A stretch of DNA of 64,000 nt from Gavia stellata (Eukaryota > Chordata > Aves > Gaviiformes > Gaviidae), in the NCBI RefSeq assembly GCF_030936135.1, contig NC_082617.1, forward strand, positions 4,935,475-4,999,474. The letters run 5' to 3'. Below the pieces are notes generated by a model, which saw only the letters and a program-made list of their open reading frames with translations, had not been told where the DNA came from and made no database searches. A program made the translations under genes and the position numbers. This document shows, piece after piece, positions 48,964-61,440 of the stretch (within the stretch, counting starts at the first letter, position 1; every line of letters begins with the position of its first letter).

Positions 48964-51900
48964 GGGAAGGAAAGTCTAAATGCCGTTGAATCATATTACA
49001 GAGCACTCCATTGATGTGTCGACTATTGAACACTGCTGGAGTATTGCTCTCTATTTACAGAAGGCTTTGGTTGGGATTAATCACTGAATTAGTCTAGTTT
49101 TAAACTTGCAAATCCTTCTATAATCAATGACATTCTACAGAGATAAAACGGAAGCAATTGAGTGGTGAATCAGATCTGATATTTATTCAGAAGAAAGGGC
49201 CTGATCCATCTCACTGTTCTAAGCACCAGTCAGCGACATCTCCATGGAAGCCAGTGATAAGGGAGATCGACATCAGACACTATTTGCAAAAGAGGGAGAG
49301 CTAGTTCCAGGGTTTGTGCTGGCAAAAGCTGAATCACGGTTCCCTCTCTACGTGCTGTGTCAGTAGTATATTGGGATAACACTACCAAAAAACCCCACAG
49401 CCCTCTCTAAGGTTTTTTGTGACTCATCAGACAAAGCTTTAATAAAACTAAGCTTCATGCTCTGTTCACTTGCCCAACGAGTTTGTTTTGCATCTGCTAA
49501 GTACTGTTGCAGCAGTTTCCACAGTGGGGGTGCTCCTTACCTCTGCTGCGATTGAGGGGCCCAAAGCGCTGCATCTCTCCGGCAGACCTACCTGCCTCCT
49601 CACCCAGGGGCTGCTGGAGCTGGGGAGGGGGTGCGGTAGACCCGGGCACAGCTCGAAGTTCCCTGGATTTAGGGCAAAGGAGAGCATGGAGGACAAAGCA
49701 AATATGAGCCCGGATTTCAGCAGCTGCAAGTTAAATTGGAAAATGAAAGAGGAAAATTTAAATGGGGTGCTCCTGATTTGAGCAGTACTGAAGCAGCTTT
49801 TCTCCTTCGCTCTTTCTCTCTGTGGCTCCTCTACAAACAATTCAGTGTATATGTATTTCTGGCACAAAGCAGAGAGTCCTGTGATTCTTGATTGTAATTG
49901 TAATAATGAGTTTCAGAAAGCCTGCAAGTGGCTCTGGGCATTATAATAAGGGATTAGGACAGTATTGTTTAAAAAGTGTTTGTTGAATATCAAAGCAACT
50001 TTAGGAGGAGAGCTGCGGTGATGCTGAGAGGAGGCTCCCACCTGTACAGTTTAAAAAGAAATCAGTCACTTGTTCTTCTCTTCCTATTCAGAGTCTCTGC
50101 CACAGAGATGGGTGTGTGAGTGGCCCCAGGCTTTCTAACTGCCCCAGAGAAAGCACAAAACCCATCATAGCTTCTGGAAGGGGTGAGGGGAGCGAGACGG
50201 TGCAGTGAGGCAGACTAGGGGCTGGGGCATTCAGAAAACAAGGGAGTTGGGAAGAGGTTCATCCTCTGCAAGCCCCACAGTCACTATCACTCCTGCTTCC
50301 CTCCATGCATTTAGAGATTTCACTTGGCCTCAGCAGTAGTTGGTTCTTTGAAGACAGAAGCTGATTTCTTCTATTGCTGAGACTTTCAGCAACGGAACAG
50401 GGATTCCATTTTTTTTGCTGCCTGGCACAATGAGGCTCAGGAGGACAGACTGGCTGGTGACACAAACACCCCTTGATGGGACCTGGGTGCCAGGCACAGC
50501 CATGTCCATCTACGCAGCCGCAGGTTCTGCTGGGTGAGCAGCTCCCAGCCCTCCCCGAGGGGTCATTAACCCGCCCTGGCAGTGCCCATCTTCCATACTT
50601 TGTGGTTTATGAGTCTAGGAGGGAAAAGGCTGTGTGAATAATTATATTTTCACCATTTACCCAGCAGAGAAAAAGTAGATTTGGTTTTAGAAGACTCAAA
50701 ACAACTTTCACTAATACTGTAAATGGGGAAAATACTGTGGTTCAAACAGAAACACACACACCTGTTTGCCTTCATTATAGGAAGCACATTTCCAAAGGAA
50801 AACTCTGAACATTCTCATGTCTCCAAACATGTTGGCATGCACTGTTGTTTGAAAGTGTTCACTGTGCAGCAGCTAGCTTTGATATTATTTACTTGTTTGG
50901 GTGAATAAATGAGCAGCCAACCAAACATCCATGCAGGTCTGTGTTCATCTGTCATGTAAATAGCTGAACATGTTCCAATTATTAAAGCATCTGTTTTACC
51001 CAGGTCATAAAAACAGATGGAGATGAAGCTCCAAAGGGCTGTTGCATCCAAGCTATATTTAATTTCATTTGTAATGGGGATGTGCCCTGATTTCACTATC
51101 TGCTTAATCTGACCCATGCAAAATGCCAATACAGATGAAGCCCTGGTCTTACTTGCATTGCAGAGGATGATGTCTCAGAGGCAGGCCAGCATGATGTGCT
51201 GGCATCATTGCCAAGATCTGGTTTGCAGTGAGGGCTCTGAACAGAGCAAGCCCTCATTAGCATGATTGCATTTGTGGTCTCCACACTGTAGCAGAGACAT
51301 TATGTAAAAGCTGAAAACTAGAGCCATTTGCATTGATGTCTGCCTAGATCTGGCTGGCTGCAGGAACAGCGCTGCGTGAATGCTCCCTTGGCCTCCCCAA
51401 GTATTAGCACAGGCTTCCAGTGTCAGTTAAAAAATCAACAAAACAAGAAAAAGCAGCTGGTTTCTCTGGACCGACTGATACTTGACAGGAACAGGGTGAA
51501 ACTTTTCTGGAAGAGTGTTTGTCCTTTGGGAATTGCTATTTTGTAGGTGGCTTATGTAATTTAATGAGGTAGCGTAGTGGATCTATGGTACAGAAATTGT
51601 CATAGCAATGTTTCTGGTTTAGTATTGCATGGGGTTGTAATCTTGGAACAGACACTTTGCATGGAAACAGTGATTTTTGCAATGGTTTGGAGAGGTTGGA
51701 AAAAAGGATTTCAAATAAAAGTTAAATTGATCCACAACATCATTTAAAAAAATGTCGGTTTAGGCTTATGCTGTTGTTTCTCAGAGTACCTTTTCATTTT
51801 GAATTTTTTCTGTTTATATACTCTGACTAGTCTCCCAAAACAAAACCAAAATGTAAAAATGTTTCCACCTACCCAAATTAAAAACCACAAATTTCATTTT

Positions 51901-54900
51901 GTGGGAAAAGTCACATTTTTTCATTTTTGTACCATGCTGAAAAGCAGAACTTTTGACAAAATGGAAATTTCACTTCCATGACAGCTCTTACCCTGACCCT
52001 CTGAAAGTTAAACCTTCACCTGGCTGTATCACACATGTAGTCTGGGCAGTAAAAAACACTGAAGAATCCCCAGAATGAATTTCACTAAGTGCCTTTTGCA
52101 AAACACCTTGAGTAGGTGCAGTCAGTCAATATGAACCGCCTGGGACTGAGAGCAATTGAACATGGTAGGAAAGAAGCAATTCCTTAACAAGTTGTTCTTT
52201 GCCATCGCAGCTCAGGCTGAGAATTGGGACAAATGGCAGCAAGGCATGATTTGCAGAAGAAGAGCCCATCTGCCAGTAGCACTAACCTTCCTCAGCTTCA
52301 AGGTCATGTAGAGGGCAAAGTCAATAATCTGCCTCCCTGGACCTCCCTACGCTGCTGCGAGCACAGAGATAGAAACATCGCATAATTGAGGACAGCTCTG
52401 TTAAAAGCCTTTGAAAATCAAGAAAAAGGAATAAAAAGAATAGGAAAGAGATTGGTGCAGAATCTCGGGGAAAGTGGCCACAATTTATCAACTGGGTGAA
52501 TCTCAGATGCTGGAGGTGGCTTGGTCCCAGGGTTTCCAGCACTAACAGCCTAAAGCACCCAGAAGGCAGAAGTTTTGTGATAGGTCTAGAAGTGCTACCT
52601 TTTTGCATAATGGTGATAAGAAAATATTTTGAAATCAGTAACTCTGAGAAGTTGCTTTTAAATCAGGTTTTTGCATACCGGTGCCTATTCAGAGAGCAAC
52701 TAAGGCAGCAGTGGTGTGTTTTCCATTACTCCTGAGAAGAGGGAGGTAATTCTGCTCTGCTCAGCAAGTCCTGCTGGTGAAAGCCCAGATTTGGGACCTG
52801 TGAGTTTCTCACCCTGGTGCTTCCTTGCTGGGAGAGCCTGGTTCGCCCTCTTGAAACATCATCCTGAGGCATCCTGAATTAAAATGGTGCTTTGCATGTT
52901 CCTCTCCATGTCTTCCCAGCACGGGCAGTTCCAGGAGGCTAGCTCAGGCTGGTCTAACATTCATTACTTGCATTAGTCCAGCTCCTACCCACATGGAGGA
53001 GAGGGACTGAGTCACTATTTAAATATATTTAAATACAGATGAAACTCTGGCCTTGAAGTCTGTTACGTACGTGCCTTCATGCTTTCATTAAACCCATTCT
53101 GCAATGCTCTCTATGACCTCAGTTTGCAAAAACTGTGATTTTAGCTATTACTGTTACTGGGTGCCCTATCAGAGAAGCGTGACGGCACTTCCCTTAACAT
53201 TCCCTTGCATTGCTTCCCCCCACAGCCTCCCCTTTTAGCAAATGAAACATCTGCACCTGAAAGCACGTCTGTATTTACCAGCTGCCCAAATTACCTCTGT
53301 GGGCTACTTCAGCTTTAGCAATGGTATTAATGTCTTCTGTCTTTGCAGTACCCGTGTCCCACGCTCCAGAGTGGGTATTGGTTTAAGATCCGGGTCTGTA
53401 CGGGAGGGAAGGATATGAGCATCACGTGGGTACCAGCCTCGGTGACGGTGACACGGTGGAGCCTGGCAGCCCTTGGGGCTCCAGCTGGGGCAGGTGATTG
53501 GAACAAAAGCACTTCAGCATCTCTACAGGGCCACAGACTAGATCTCCCTTTGTGCCTGCCAGGCTACGCAATATCTAGAGGGAGTAAACCCATACGTACA
53601 AAAAATCCTCCAGGTCACCATTTATTATTCTTCACTCTGCTTACAGTCATTCTCAATTACAGGACACAAGTTATGGGAGGACAGACAGTCCCAAGGCAAC
53701 AGGCATCTGCTTGCCATATCTAACCCATGTAACAAAGCCCTCCCATCAACAGCACATACCCCCTTCCTCCTGGCCTGTCTGAGCCCCCCTCTCACACAGG
53801 GTCTCTGTGCTGTGAACTGGTTGGGCGAAGCATGGGCTCTGCTTCCCAACAGGCTTTAGGCACCCCGCAGCACCCTGCTGTACCCCTTCTGCAACAGCAT
53901 CCTTCGCTGAACCGCGTGGTGCATAGAGGAACCTTAAGGAGAGGGTTGACAGGGCGATGAAAGTAAAGTCTTGACCATGTCTACAAATCAGATGTGTAGC
54001 AGGGAGAGGATATACGTCCCCCACACTTCCAAAATCCTCCCGCCAGAGCTGCTCAAAACCCATTTATTACTGGTGGTGGGGCAGATCCTCAGCTGAAGCG
54101 AAGGATCATCCCCTCTTTTAGGGCTCGGGCCCATATTCCTCCAGCCAGAGGATTTCAAACACTGCCAGCAGCGCAGTGATAAGAGAACAACTGCAGCTTC
54201 CCCTGCCTGCAGCTCCTTCCTCCCTTATCCCCACATCTTGAGTACTATGCAAATAACAATGGGGTATTGTTAGGCAAAAGAGATTTAATTGCAGCCTACA
54301 CTCCCAGAGAGGCTAAGATAGGCTTTTCTCCCGATCTAATCTCCAGTCTTTATCTTTTCTTCTTCCTCTCTCTCATCCTTTCCCTCTCCTCAAAGTTTCT
54401 CTTTTCTCTCTTTCAGCTCCCAGTCAGCAGCCAGTGACCAACCCAAAATGTATGAAAGAAGGGAGGGATGTCCCTTTTTTTTACATTTTTTAAACATTCT
54501 TTAAATCCTTTGGAGTGTTTTGGTCCGCAAGAAGGATTAGCAGTAATTCCCCTGCCATCGCTTGCTTCCAACGCTCTGACAATTCATTCTCTTGAGATCC
54601 CCTAAACTCACTGCTGAATACATTAGCCAGAGGACATGGAGCGGGCTAGAGGACACTGCTGTCCCGTGTCCCCGCTCCCGACAGCCTGATGGTCCTGTTT
54701 AATGCATCCACCAGAAGCCCCTGGGTGAGCACTTCTTCTCTCAGTAACCCGAAACAAACCCAAACTTGCCCGATGTGGCAGCGCTGGGATGCTCTGCAGT
54801 GGTTCAGCTCCTGCACCGTGGGTTTTGCAAGGCGAGGCCTGAAAGTCACTCTCCTTTCCTCTCTCACGCAATGAATCTGTGGGAGCCTGTGCCCCCTCCC

Positions 54901-57900
54901 CTGCTCCCGGGGTGCAGTCCCTCGGTTTTCTTTTCCGAGCAGTGTAGTCTGTGGGGAAGGGCACGCTACCATCCCTGCCTGGCTTCGCATGCTGCTGAGC
55001 CCCCTTAGATGAGAAATGCTGCCTGTTGGCTTTGCCCTGCCTTGTTTTCTGTGTTGGTAAAATGGGGATCACAACCTGCACACTGTGAGTTCCTGGAGTG
55101 AAGCACTAAGAAGTAGGTGGAGTCTAGACTGGAGCCCATGAAAATTGCGCTTTCTGTTCCTCAACTCCATTTCCCCCATCTTGGGCTTTTGAAATCCTTC
55201 TCTACAGCTCTCCCCCATCCCAGCAAATGTGCGTCTGAAGTCAGATCCTTCCAGCCCTTTTCCTACCACTGGTCCTGCTCACGGTCACTTAAGTTTTGCC
55301 TTCTTAAAGGGAAATAAGTGCACTGACAGTAGCACAAGAAAAAGCAGCATTTGGGCCCCCAGGACCCTCTTTGCAATTCTGCCTTAGCAGTAAAGCCCTC
55401 CCTACCGAGGTATTTCTTTCTGCCATCCCTTCATTGACGCTGTAAGTATTAAAATAAGCTGTTGATAAGAAAACCCACCGTCTTCCCCCTCTCTGCTCCC
55501 AAGGCTGTGGCCCACGCCTTTCTGCTCTGCACAGTCAGCAAGCTTCAGTTCCCTGCCGCTTGCCCCCTCTAGCAGCCCGTATCTTGCCCGGTGCTGAGCT
55601 GGGCCAGCCCCGCTCCACGCTCTGCCGGTTTTCCCCCACTCTCACTGCCAATGGCAGCAGCTGAGGGCAGGTGGGTGACAGGATTCGCCCCTCAGCCTCA
55701 GACAGAAACTGCCTGAGCTGTGTTATTCAGAGCCCTGATGGAAATAAAAGGTTGCCTGCCTGCTAAGAAGTGCCATGGTTGGAGAGCAGTCCTCTGCTCT
55801 GACCGGGGAGATGCCCGCGGAGCTCCCCTGTGCGCTGGGGATGTGCCGTGCGCTGGGGAGGTGCCCTCCCGACATCCTTGGGGCTGCCAGGGGGAGAGAA
55901 GGATGACAAGATGATGGGACTGGAGCCTGAGCCAAATCTGGGGAGTTTCTTGCCCTCCTTGATAGCCGCTCCTCTTGGAAAAAAGGGAATGTTTTATAAA
56001 GAGCCTCATGAAAGAAAAGTATATAATGATTTCAGCGTGAGCAGACAGCAAGCAAGATAGGAGCATCCCCTTAGATTTGCCTGCCGGAGGTTATTTACCT
56101 CAGGAAGCTGCTGAATAAAAGATACAAAAATACAGCAGAAAGTAGTATTATTTGCTCCTTTCAAAGCATGATGGGAGGCAGAAAAACATTATAAGGGGTA
56201 TCTTTGAGTCTTGCCAGCCTGGATTTGTCAGGGCAGAGTTTTCATGGAGCGCTCTCCGGGTGACCCAGTTTCCAAGACACAGGCACAGACGCACACACGT
56301 TCATGCACACACACTCCAAGCCGCAATCCACAACTTTAATAACTGTGTGACATACAAAGGAGATTTTGATGCAAAGTGAAGCTGACAGAGAAGTGGAAGG
56401 AAGTATCTGGTTTTTTGCTTTTTTTTTTTTCTATCCAGTGCCACACCAGGATTACAGTCAAGGTGGTTTCAACCTTCAGCAAGGACTGATGTTATTGTGG
56501 GTTCTGCTTTTAATGACATTTAACAAGAAGCGGTAGCTCAGGGGGAGGGGAAACAAGGGTTTTCTTTTCTTTTCAGGAAGAATTTACTAGGGCTGTCAGG
56601 ATTAAATGCATGAAGTGAATACATATGGGGCTGCAAAGGGGGCTTAATAGCTTTGCTGCTGGTAACCACAGAAGAGCTCTGAGACAGGGTTTGCCAGCCC
56701 TGTCATGCAGCTGATGAAACATCTGTGTAGGTGGAGGGGTGCATTTGAGGGTATGTCACAGCAACGTGGTCATGCTGCGGTGACTTTGCTGTCACCTATG
56801 GCTTTCTGGCCGTGGGTATGCTGTGGGTGACATGAAGGTGTAGTTACGTAGTGGTAATCTCTGTTTCTGAAAAATTCCCCTCAAGGATGAGGTGGTGGCT
56901 GCTCTAGTCCAGGTGACAAATGTCACCTCTTTCACCATGATTTTATCAGACTTTTCTATAGGATCCTGCAGTGAGCAGGCACCTATTAGCCTGGTAGAGA
57001 TGGTGCCAAATAAAGAGGAAAATAAAAGGAGAAGGTGCTATTGTCTGTGCTGTGGGGCGATGATGCAATTCCCACATGCATTTCAGCCATGTGAACCTCA
57101 GCAGATGGTAGACATGTTTGCTGGACTAGGTTGGGAGACCTTGTCAGAAATCCCCCCACGTCTTGAGGCTTCCAGTCTGCTCCATTGAAGAGATCCAGAT
57201 GCTGAGGCTCTGGCAGGGACCTTCTCCTCCTGGGAACAGCTCTTTTGTGAAGGGACCTGGCAGAAGGTGCACAGCCCATTCAGCAGGATCGTCTGCTGGC
57301 ACCCTGGTGAGATAGCCAGCTGGAGAAAATGAGCACTCACATGCCAAGCAGGTTGTACACCCTGAGCAGGGTGGTGGCAACTTGCTGTAAGAGAAATTTG
57401 GTGGTTTTGACTAATCTAGGGGAAAATCATTTGTCTTATGGGGTGAGAAATTTTTAATGAGCCAGCATGGGGCCGTGGTGGGGAAGACACAGTCCTCAGC
57501 AGTGAGCACAGAGCCATGTCAGAGAGCGTATGACACATGGTGGGATGTGTGTGTGCTGGGGAAATGCAGCCTTGAGCTCCTATTTCTCTGCCCAGTCCCT
57601 GTTTGGGTGGGGACCCCTTTCTCCCCACCCCTGTAGCAGGAGGGGAGAGCACCCACCAGGCCATGGACTCTCTCCTGCGTGGGGCGAGCTGGCCGAGAGC
57701 TCTGTGGTCACTGTTGGAGCTGAGCTCGGAGCAGATGCACCAGGCCACCAAACAGGCTGCTCTCCTCTGGTTTAGAGCAATGGAGCAGTGATAGCTGCGT
57801 GCTTCGTTGCCACTCTTTGCATCTGATATCCAAATGCAGCACGGGGAAATGACAGCAATATGTGTCCCCCTGACACCCAGAGAATATAATGATATTGCTG

Positions 57901-60900
57901 TGAAAATGAGGCTGCTGCAGCACAGCTAAACTCTGAACCCTTCCCTCTGCGAAGGAGCTATGATTAGAATCTCATCTCGCTCTATATTGCAGAGCACCTG
58001 CAGAAGAAAATCCCACCCAGCAGCACGTAACTATTTTTAAAGGCCGTTTTCTAACGGGCTGGGAGATGGGGCTGGTGAGAATCCTGCTGGTGCCGTGGAT
58101 TTCTTTCAAACCCCTTGCAGAAGAAGATGGAGTGAGACTTGGGGAACATGGCTCAGAGAAAAGGAAGTGGCAGAATTATTTTGCCAAGTCTGAAGCTTGT
58201 GCCAGCTCTTCGCACTGGAAAGCTGAATTTCAGCATCTTCTGCGTCTGTTAATTTTTTTTTAGGTTTGCTGTACCTAAGTCAGCAAGATGCCTCCAGCTG
58301 TCAGAAACTTGCTGCGTGAGACTCACGTGTTTTGCATACATGTCCAGTCACATGAGAGGGGCACAGGGGTCCCTTTCACGTGCCCCAGGGATGCTCTGCT
58401 CTCCCATTCAGGGCTGTGTGTCGGGTCGGTTGCCTGTAGCTTCTGGGCACCACAGGGTAGGAGGTGGGGAAAGCCACTGCAAAGGGGCAGAGAAGACCCA
58501 GGAGCTACAAGAGTCATGCCTTTGGGATGTGGGACACGATGAGCTGTGAATTTTGGGCTGCCAATGCCAAAATGGCACTGGACATTTTGTAGGTGAATAA
58601 ATCTACCAACAAGCCCTGGTAGCGTCTGGAAATGGAGAGGGAGCAGAAGTGCGGACGGTTTGAAGCACAGCCCCACTTTCCACTTGATATGCTGCTCATG
58701 GACAGAGTTTTACGCTGTTCAAACATAATTCGCTCTCCCTCTCTGAATGTAACCAGAGAAGTGTATTACATTTATCTTAATAAAACAAGTCACTTTGCAA
58801 GCAGTGGAACATAGGAAGCCTGGTTTCCTATGGTTGTCTTCCATGTGGGTTCTCTGGTGTCTGATAGAGTGGCTGAGCTCATATCACTTCCTGGGAGTGG
58901 GATGGGAAGTGGAAGGGTGATGGGAAGAAGTGCTAGTTTGAGTATATTCTCCTTTATAAAGCTTATTAGAACTTTACTCCTCTGAGATGTCTCTTCTTCC
59001 ATCAAATCTGATTGCAGGCCAGCGGGTTTAGAAAACTATTATGCAGTGCCTGTGGGCCAACTAGCCCAATCAGATAAGCCTTGTTTCCTTGGGAAACTGT
59101 GTTAAAAAATAAACAGACCTGACCTGAAATCCCTACAAATTATTTGTCATTATATCCCGCAGAGTTTGACCCACATACCTGTGCTTTTCATGGCTGACAT
59201 TTATCACCAGGGCTCTGCAGCTGGGTGGAGATTAGCATTAACCTGAGAAAAAGGTCCCGCTTAGCATGTACCATTGACCATACAGTTTGCAGATTGAGCG
59301 TGCAGCATTAAATAGATGTACCCAGCCACAAAACCACTTCCCATTTTGTATAATACAGGCCAACAGAGATTTGAAAAATGTTCCAACTATTTTTAAAATT
59401 GAACAGTAAGTTAGTCCTCTATTGACTTTCAATTTCCATCCTCTTACATTTCCATAGCAACTCTGGCCATTTATGCATTTGTCTTTGTATTTAACTTTCC
59501 TCTTTCATATCATTTCAAGTGGACTCAAGTGGTGCGAAAGGGTTAAACCAGTCTTTCAAATATCTCCCTGTTTTTAAGCAATTACTTGAAAATACATATA
59601 TATATTTTAGGTTAAATTGACAAGTTTGTGGTTTAATGAAAACTGTCTCTAGAATATTTGCCCTGAAAAACCTTCAGGGCGATAACAAGAACGAGTCACA
59701 ACCTCTCTCCTCTCACCTTGCCTTCTATCATTACTGTGTTCAAAATTCTCATACAGAATCTAAACCTGCAGCTGCGATAGCTGTGACAGTCAATGGCTGC
59801 GTATTGGGTAAGCTTACACTTTGGTGAATCTGGCTTTTTTTTCCTTTTTTCTTTTTATTTTTTTTCTTTTTTTAAGGATTTGCATGTGTATTTGGGAACA
59901 GTGAGAAAGCAAGTGCATTTCACAACTTTTTGTGCTTCTGGACTTGGGGCAGAGATGTGAGTTCACTGTGACCATCTACAGTGCAGGGTTAGAGTTCCCA
60001 CCAACAAGCTGGAGGGTGTTTGGTGGGAATGTAGTAACCTCCTCTGAGACCTTGCTGTCCAAGAAAGCTTAGGTAGGTGCAGTAAGCCAAGTGGGTAGCC
60101 TTGGGCACAATGGTGAATCTCCATGCATGACACTGGAGAGCCCCACCAAGTAGGCGTTGTTGGCTGAGCTCCTTGGAGAGCGTATTGGTCTTAAGTCTTG
60201 GGTAACGTCTGTGTGGGGCACTGGGAAGACAGCTTTCAGATCAGTAATCCTCTTCTGAGTCCACACTTGCCATTTTCTTGCTATAGATTCATAGTTCTTT
60301 TAGCTGGAAACTCTGGTGGGGCTTTCATCCTGGCAACCTCTTGACCTTCAATTTACATTGTCAATGCTGGTTCTCCTTTAATGTCTTCCCACCCCTCCTC
60401 CATCCAGTTGATTATTCCTACCACTTACTGGGGAAGGGTGTCCCCTGTCCTCAGGAAAACAAGAGGTGGCTTAATTGCAGCACAGAGAAATATGGGACAT
60501 GTTTGCCTGGAGACCTGGTGACCCACTCAAGTGAAGCACAAGGGAGGACATGCAGCTTTGGGTAGGCTTTTTCACTGTGACTCTGTTCACCTTGGGCACT
60601 GACAACCCATGGTGGCTCTGCAGCAAAGACCTACCTAAGTGACCAAGGTGCTTCAGTGCTAAAGGCATTTTTAAATTTTTATTTTAATGGACCTGGGAGT
60701 CTAAATCTTATTGACTTTCAAATCGACTGTGCAGATCAATGAACAATGCCCTGACAAGGCAAGATGGTTTCCTACAAAACGTCCTCCTGCACATCAGCCA
60801 GTCCACTTTTACATTGCTCCAGCAGCTTCGGATTCAGTTCTGATCTTCTCTTACTGAGGGATTTCTGATGATCCTAGAGCCAGACCTTCAAGCTGTTTGG

Positions 60901-61199
60901 TGCAAAGATGTGAGTAAGCAACTGATGGAACTGATGAAACTATTTAAGTGCCTAACTCCCATTGAAATATTGACATCTGTTGCCTAACCTGCTTAGATGC
61001 ATCTGAAAATCCTATTAAAGCACTTCCCTGCACCTTTAAGCACCTAAACACCTTTGAAAATGCATTCTTCGATCACTTAGGGATGGAAGGCCAGAGTGTT
61101 TCCAGAGGATTTGTGCTCCTAACTCACTTGCTGCTCCCTAAAGAAATCTCTGTTTTTGTCTGCACCGTGCCAATGTCCCATGTCACCTTCCCCTTTCAT
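48964..61199. other. Intergenic downstream of TLR4, candidate noncoding elements only
   Basis: No gene recognised. Holds an octamer-SOX-like motif pair (54247-54262), twin TCAAGTGG sites (59515-59532), an inverted repeat at 51185-51203, a pyrimidine tract ending TTTCAG (54350-54416) and an exon-like segment at 53349-53493, each discussed in findings. Confidence 0.5.
60944..61062. repeat. Possible ancient interspersed repeat (GCCTAACTCCCATTGA type)
   Basis: AAGTGCCTAACTCCCATTGA and later AGCACCTAAACACCTTTGAAAA resemble an old amniote repeat containing paired TAGGCACCTAA-like motifs. The family was not determined. Confidence 0.4.
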
Positions 61200-61440
61200 T
61201 CCATCACTTGTGTTGTTCCTCAGTGAAGGACTCTAAATAATTCCTCCCCTTCCTTACTGTTGACACCTTCCTGAGTATTTGCAGGCCGTTATTAAATCAC
61301 CTCTTTACTCATCCTTTATCTGAGCTGTACATAATTAGTTCCTTTAATCTTTTCTCATAGGTCAATCCTTCTAAACCCTTAATCATCTTTATCTCCTTTT
61401 CCTGGAGCCCCTCCAATTTGCTGACACTTTTTTTTTTCAT
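61200..61440 (-). mobile_element. Ancient CR1-family RT C-terminal fragment
   Basis: The minus strand reads LEGLQEKEIKMIKGLEGLTY followed by EKRLKEL, the same block as in the CR1 at 30380 ([27 protein letters not shown]). It then decays into stops. This shared block is direct internal evidence for the family call. Confidence 0.75.

Noticed and set aside
54350..54416. Pyrimidine tract ending TTTCAG, like a splice acceptor
   Set aside because: No open or recognisable exon follows, so it is treated as low-complexity sequence.
60283..60310. Possible reverse CR1 tail (ATAGATTCATAG...)
   Set aside because: Too short and diverged, and the following sequence does not match CR1.
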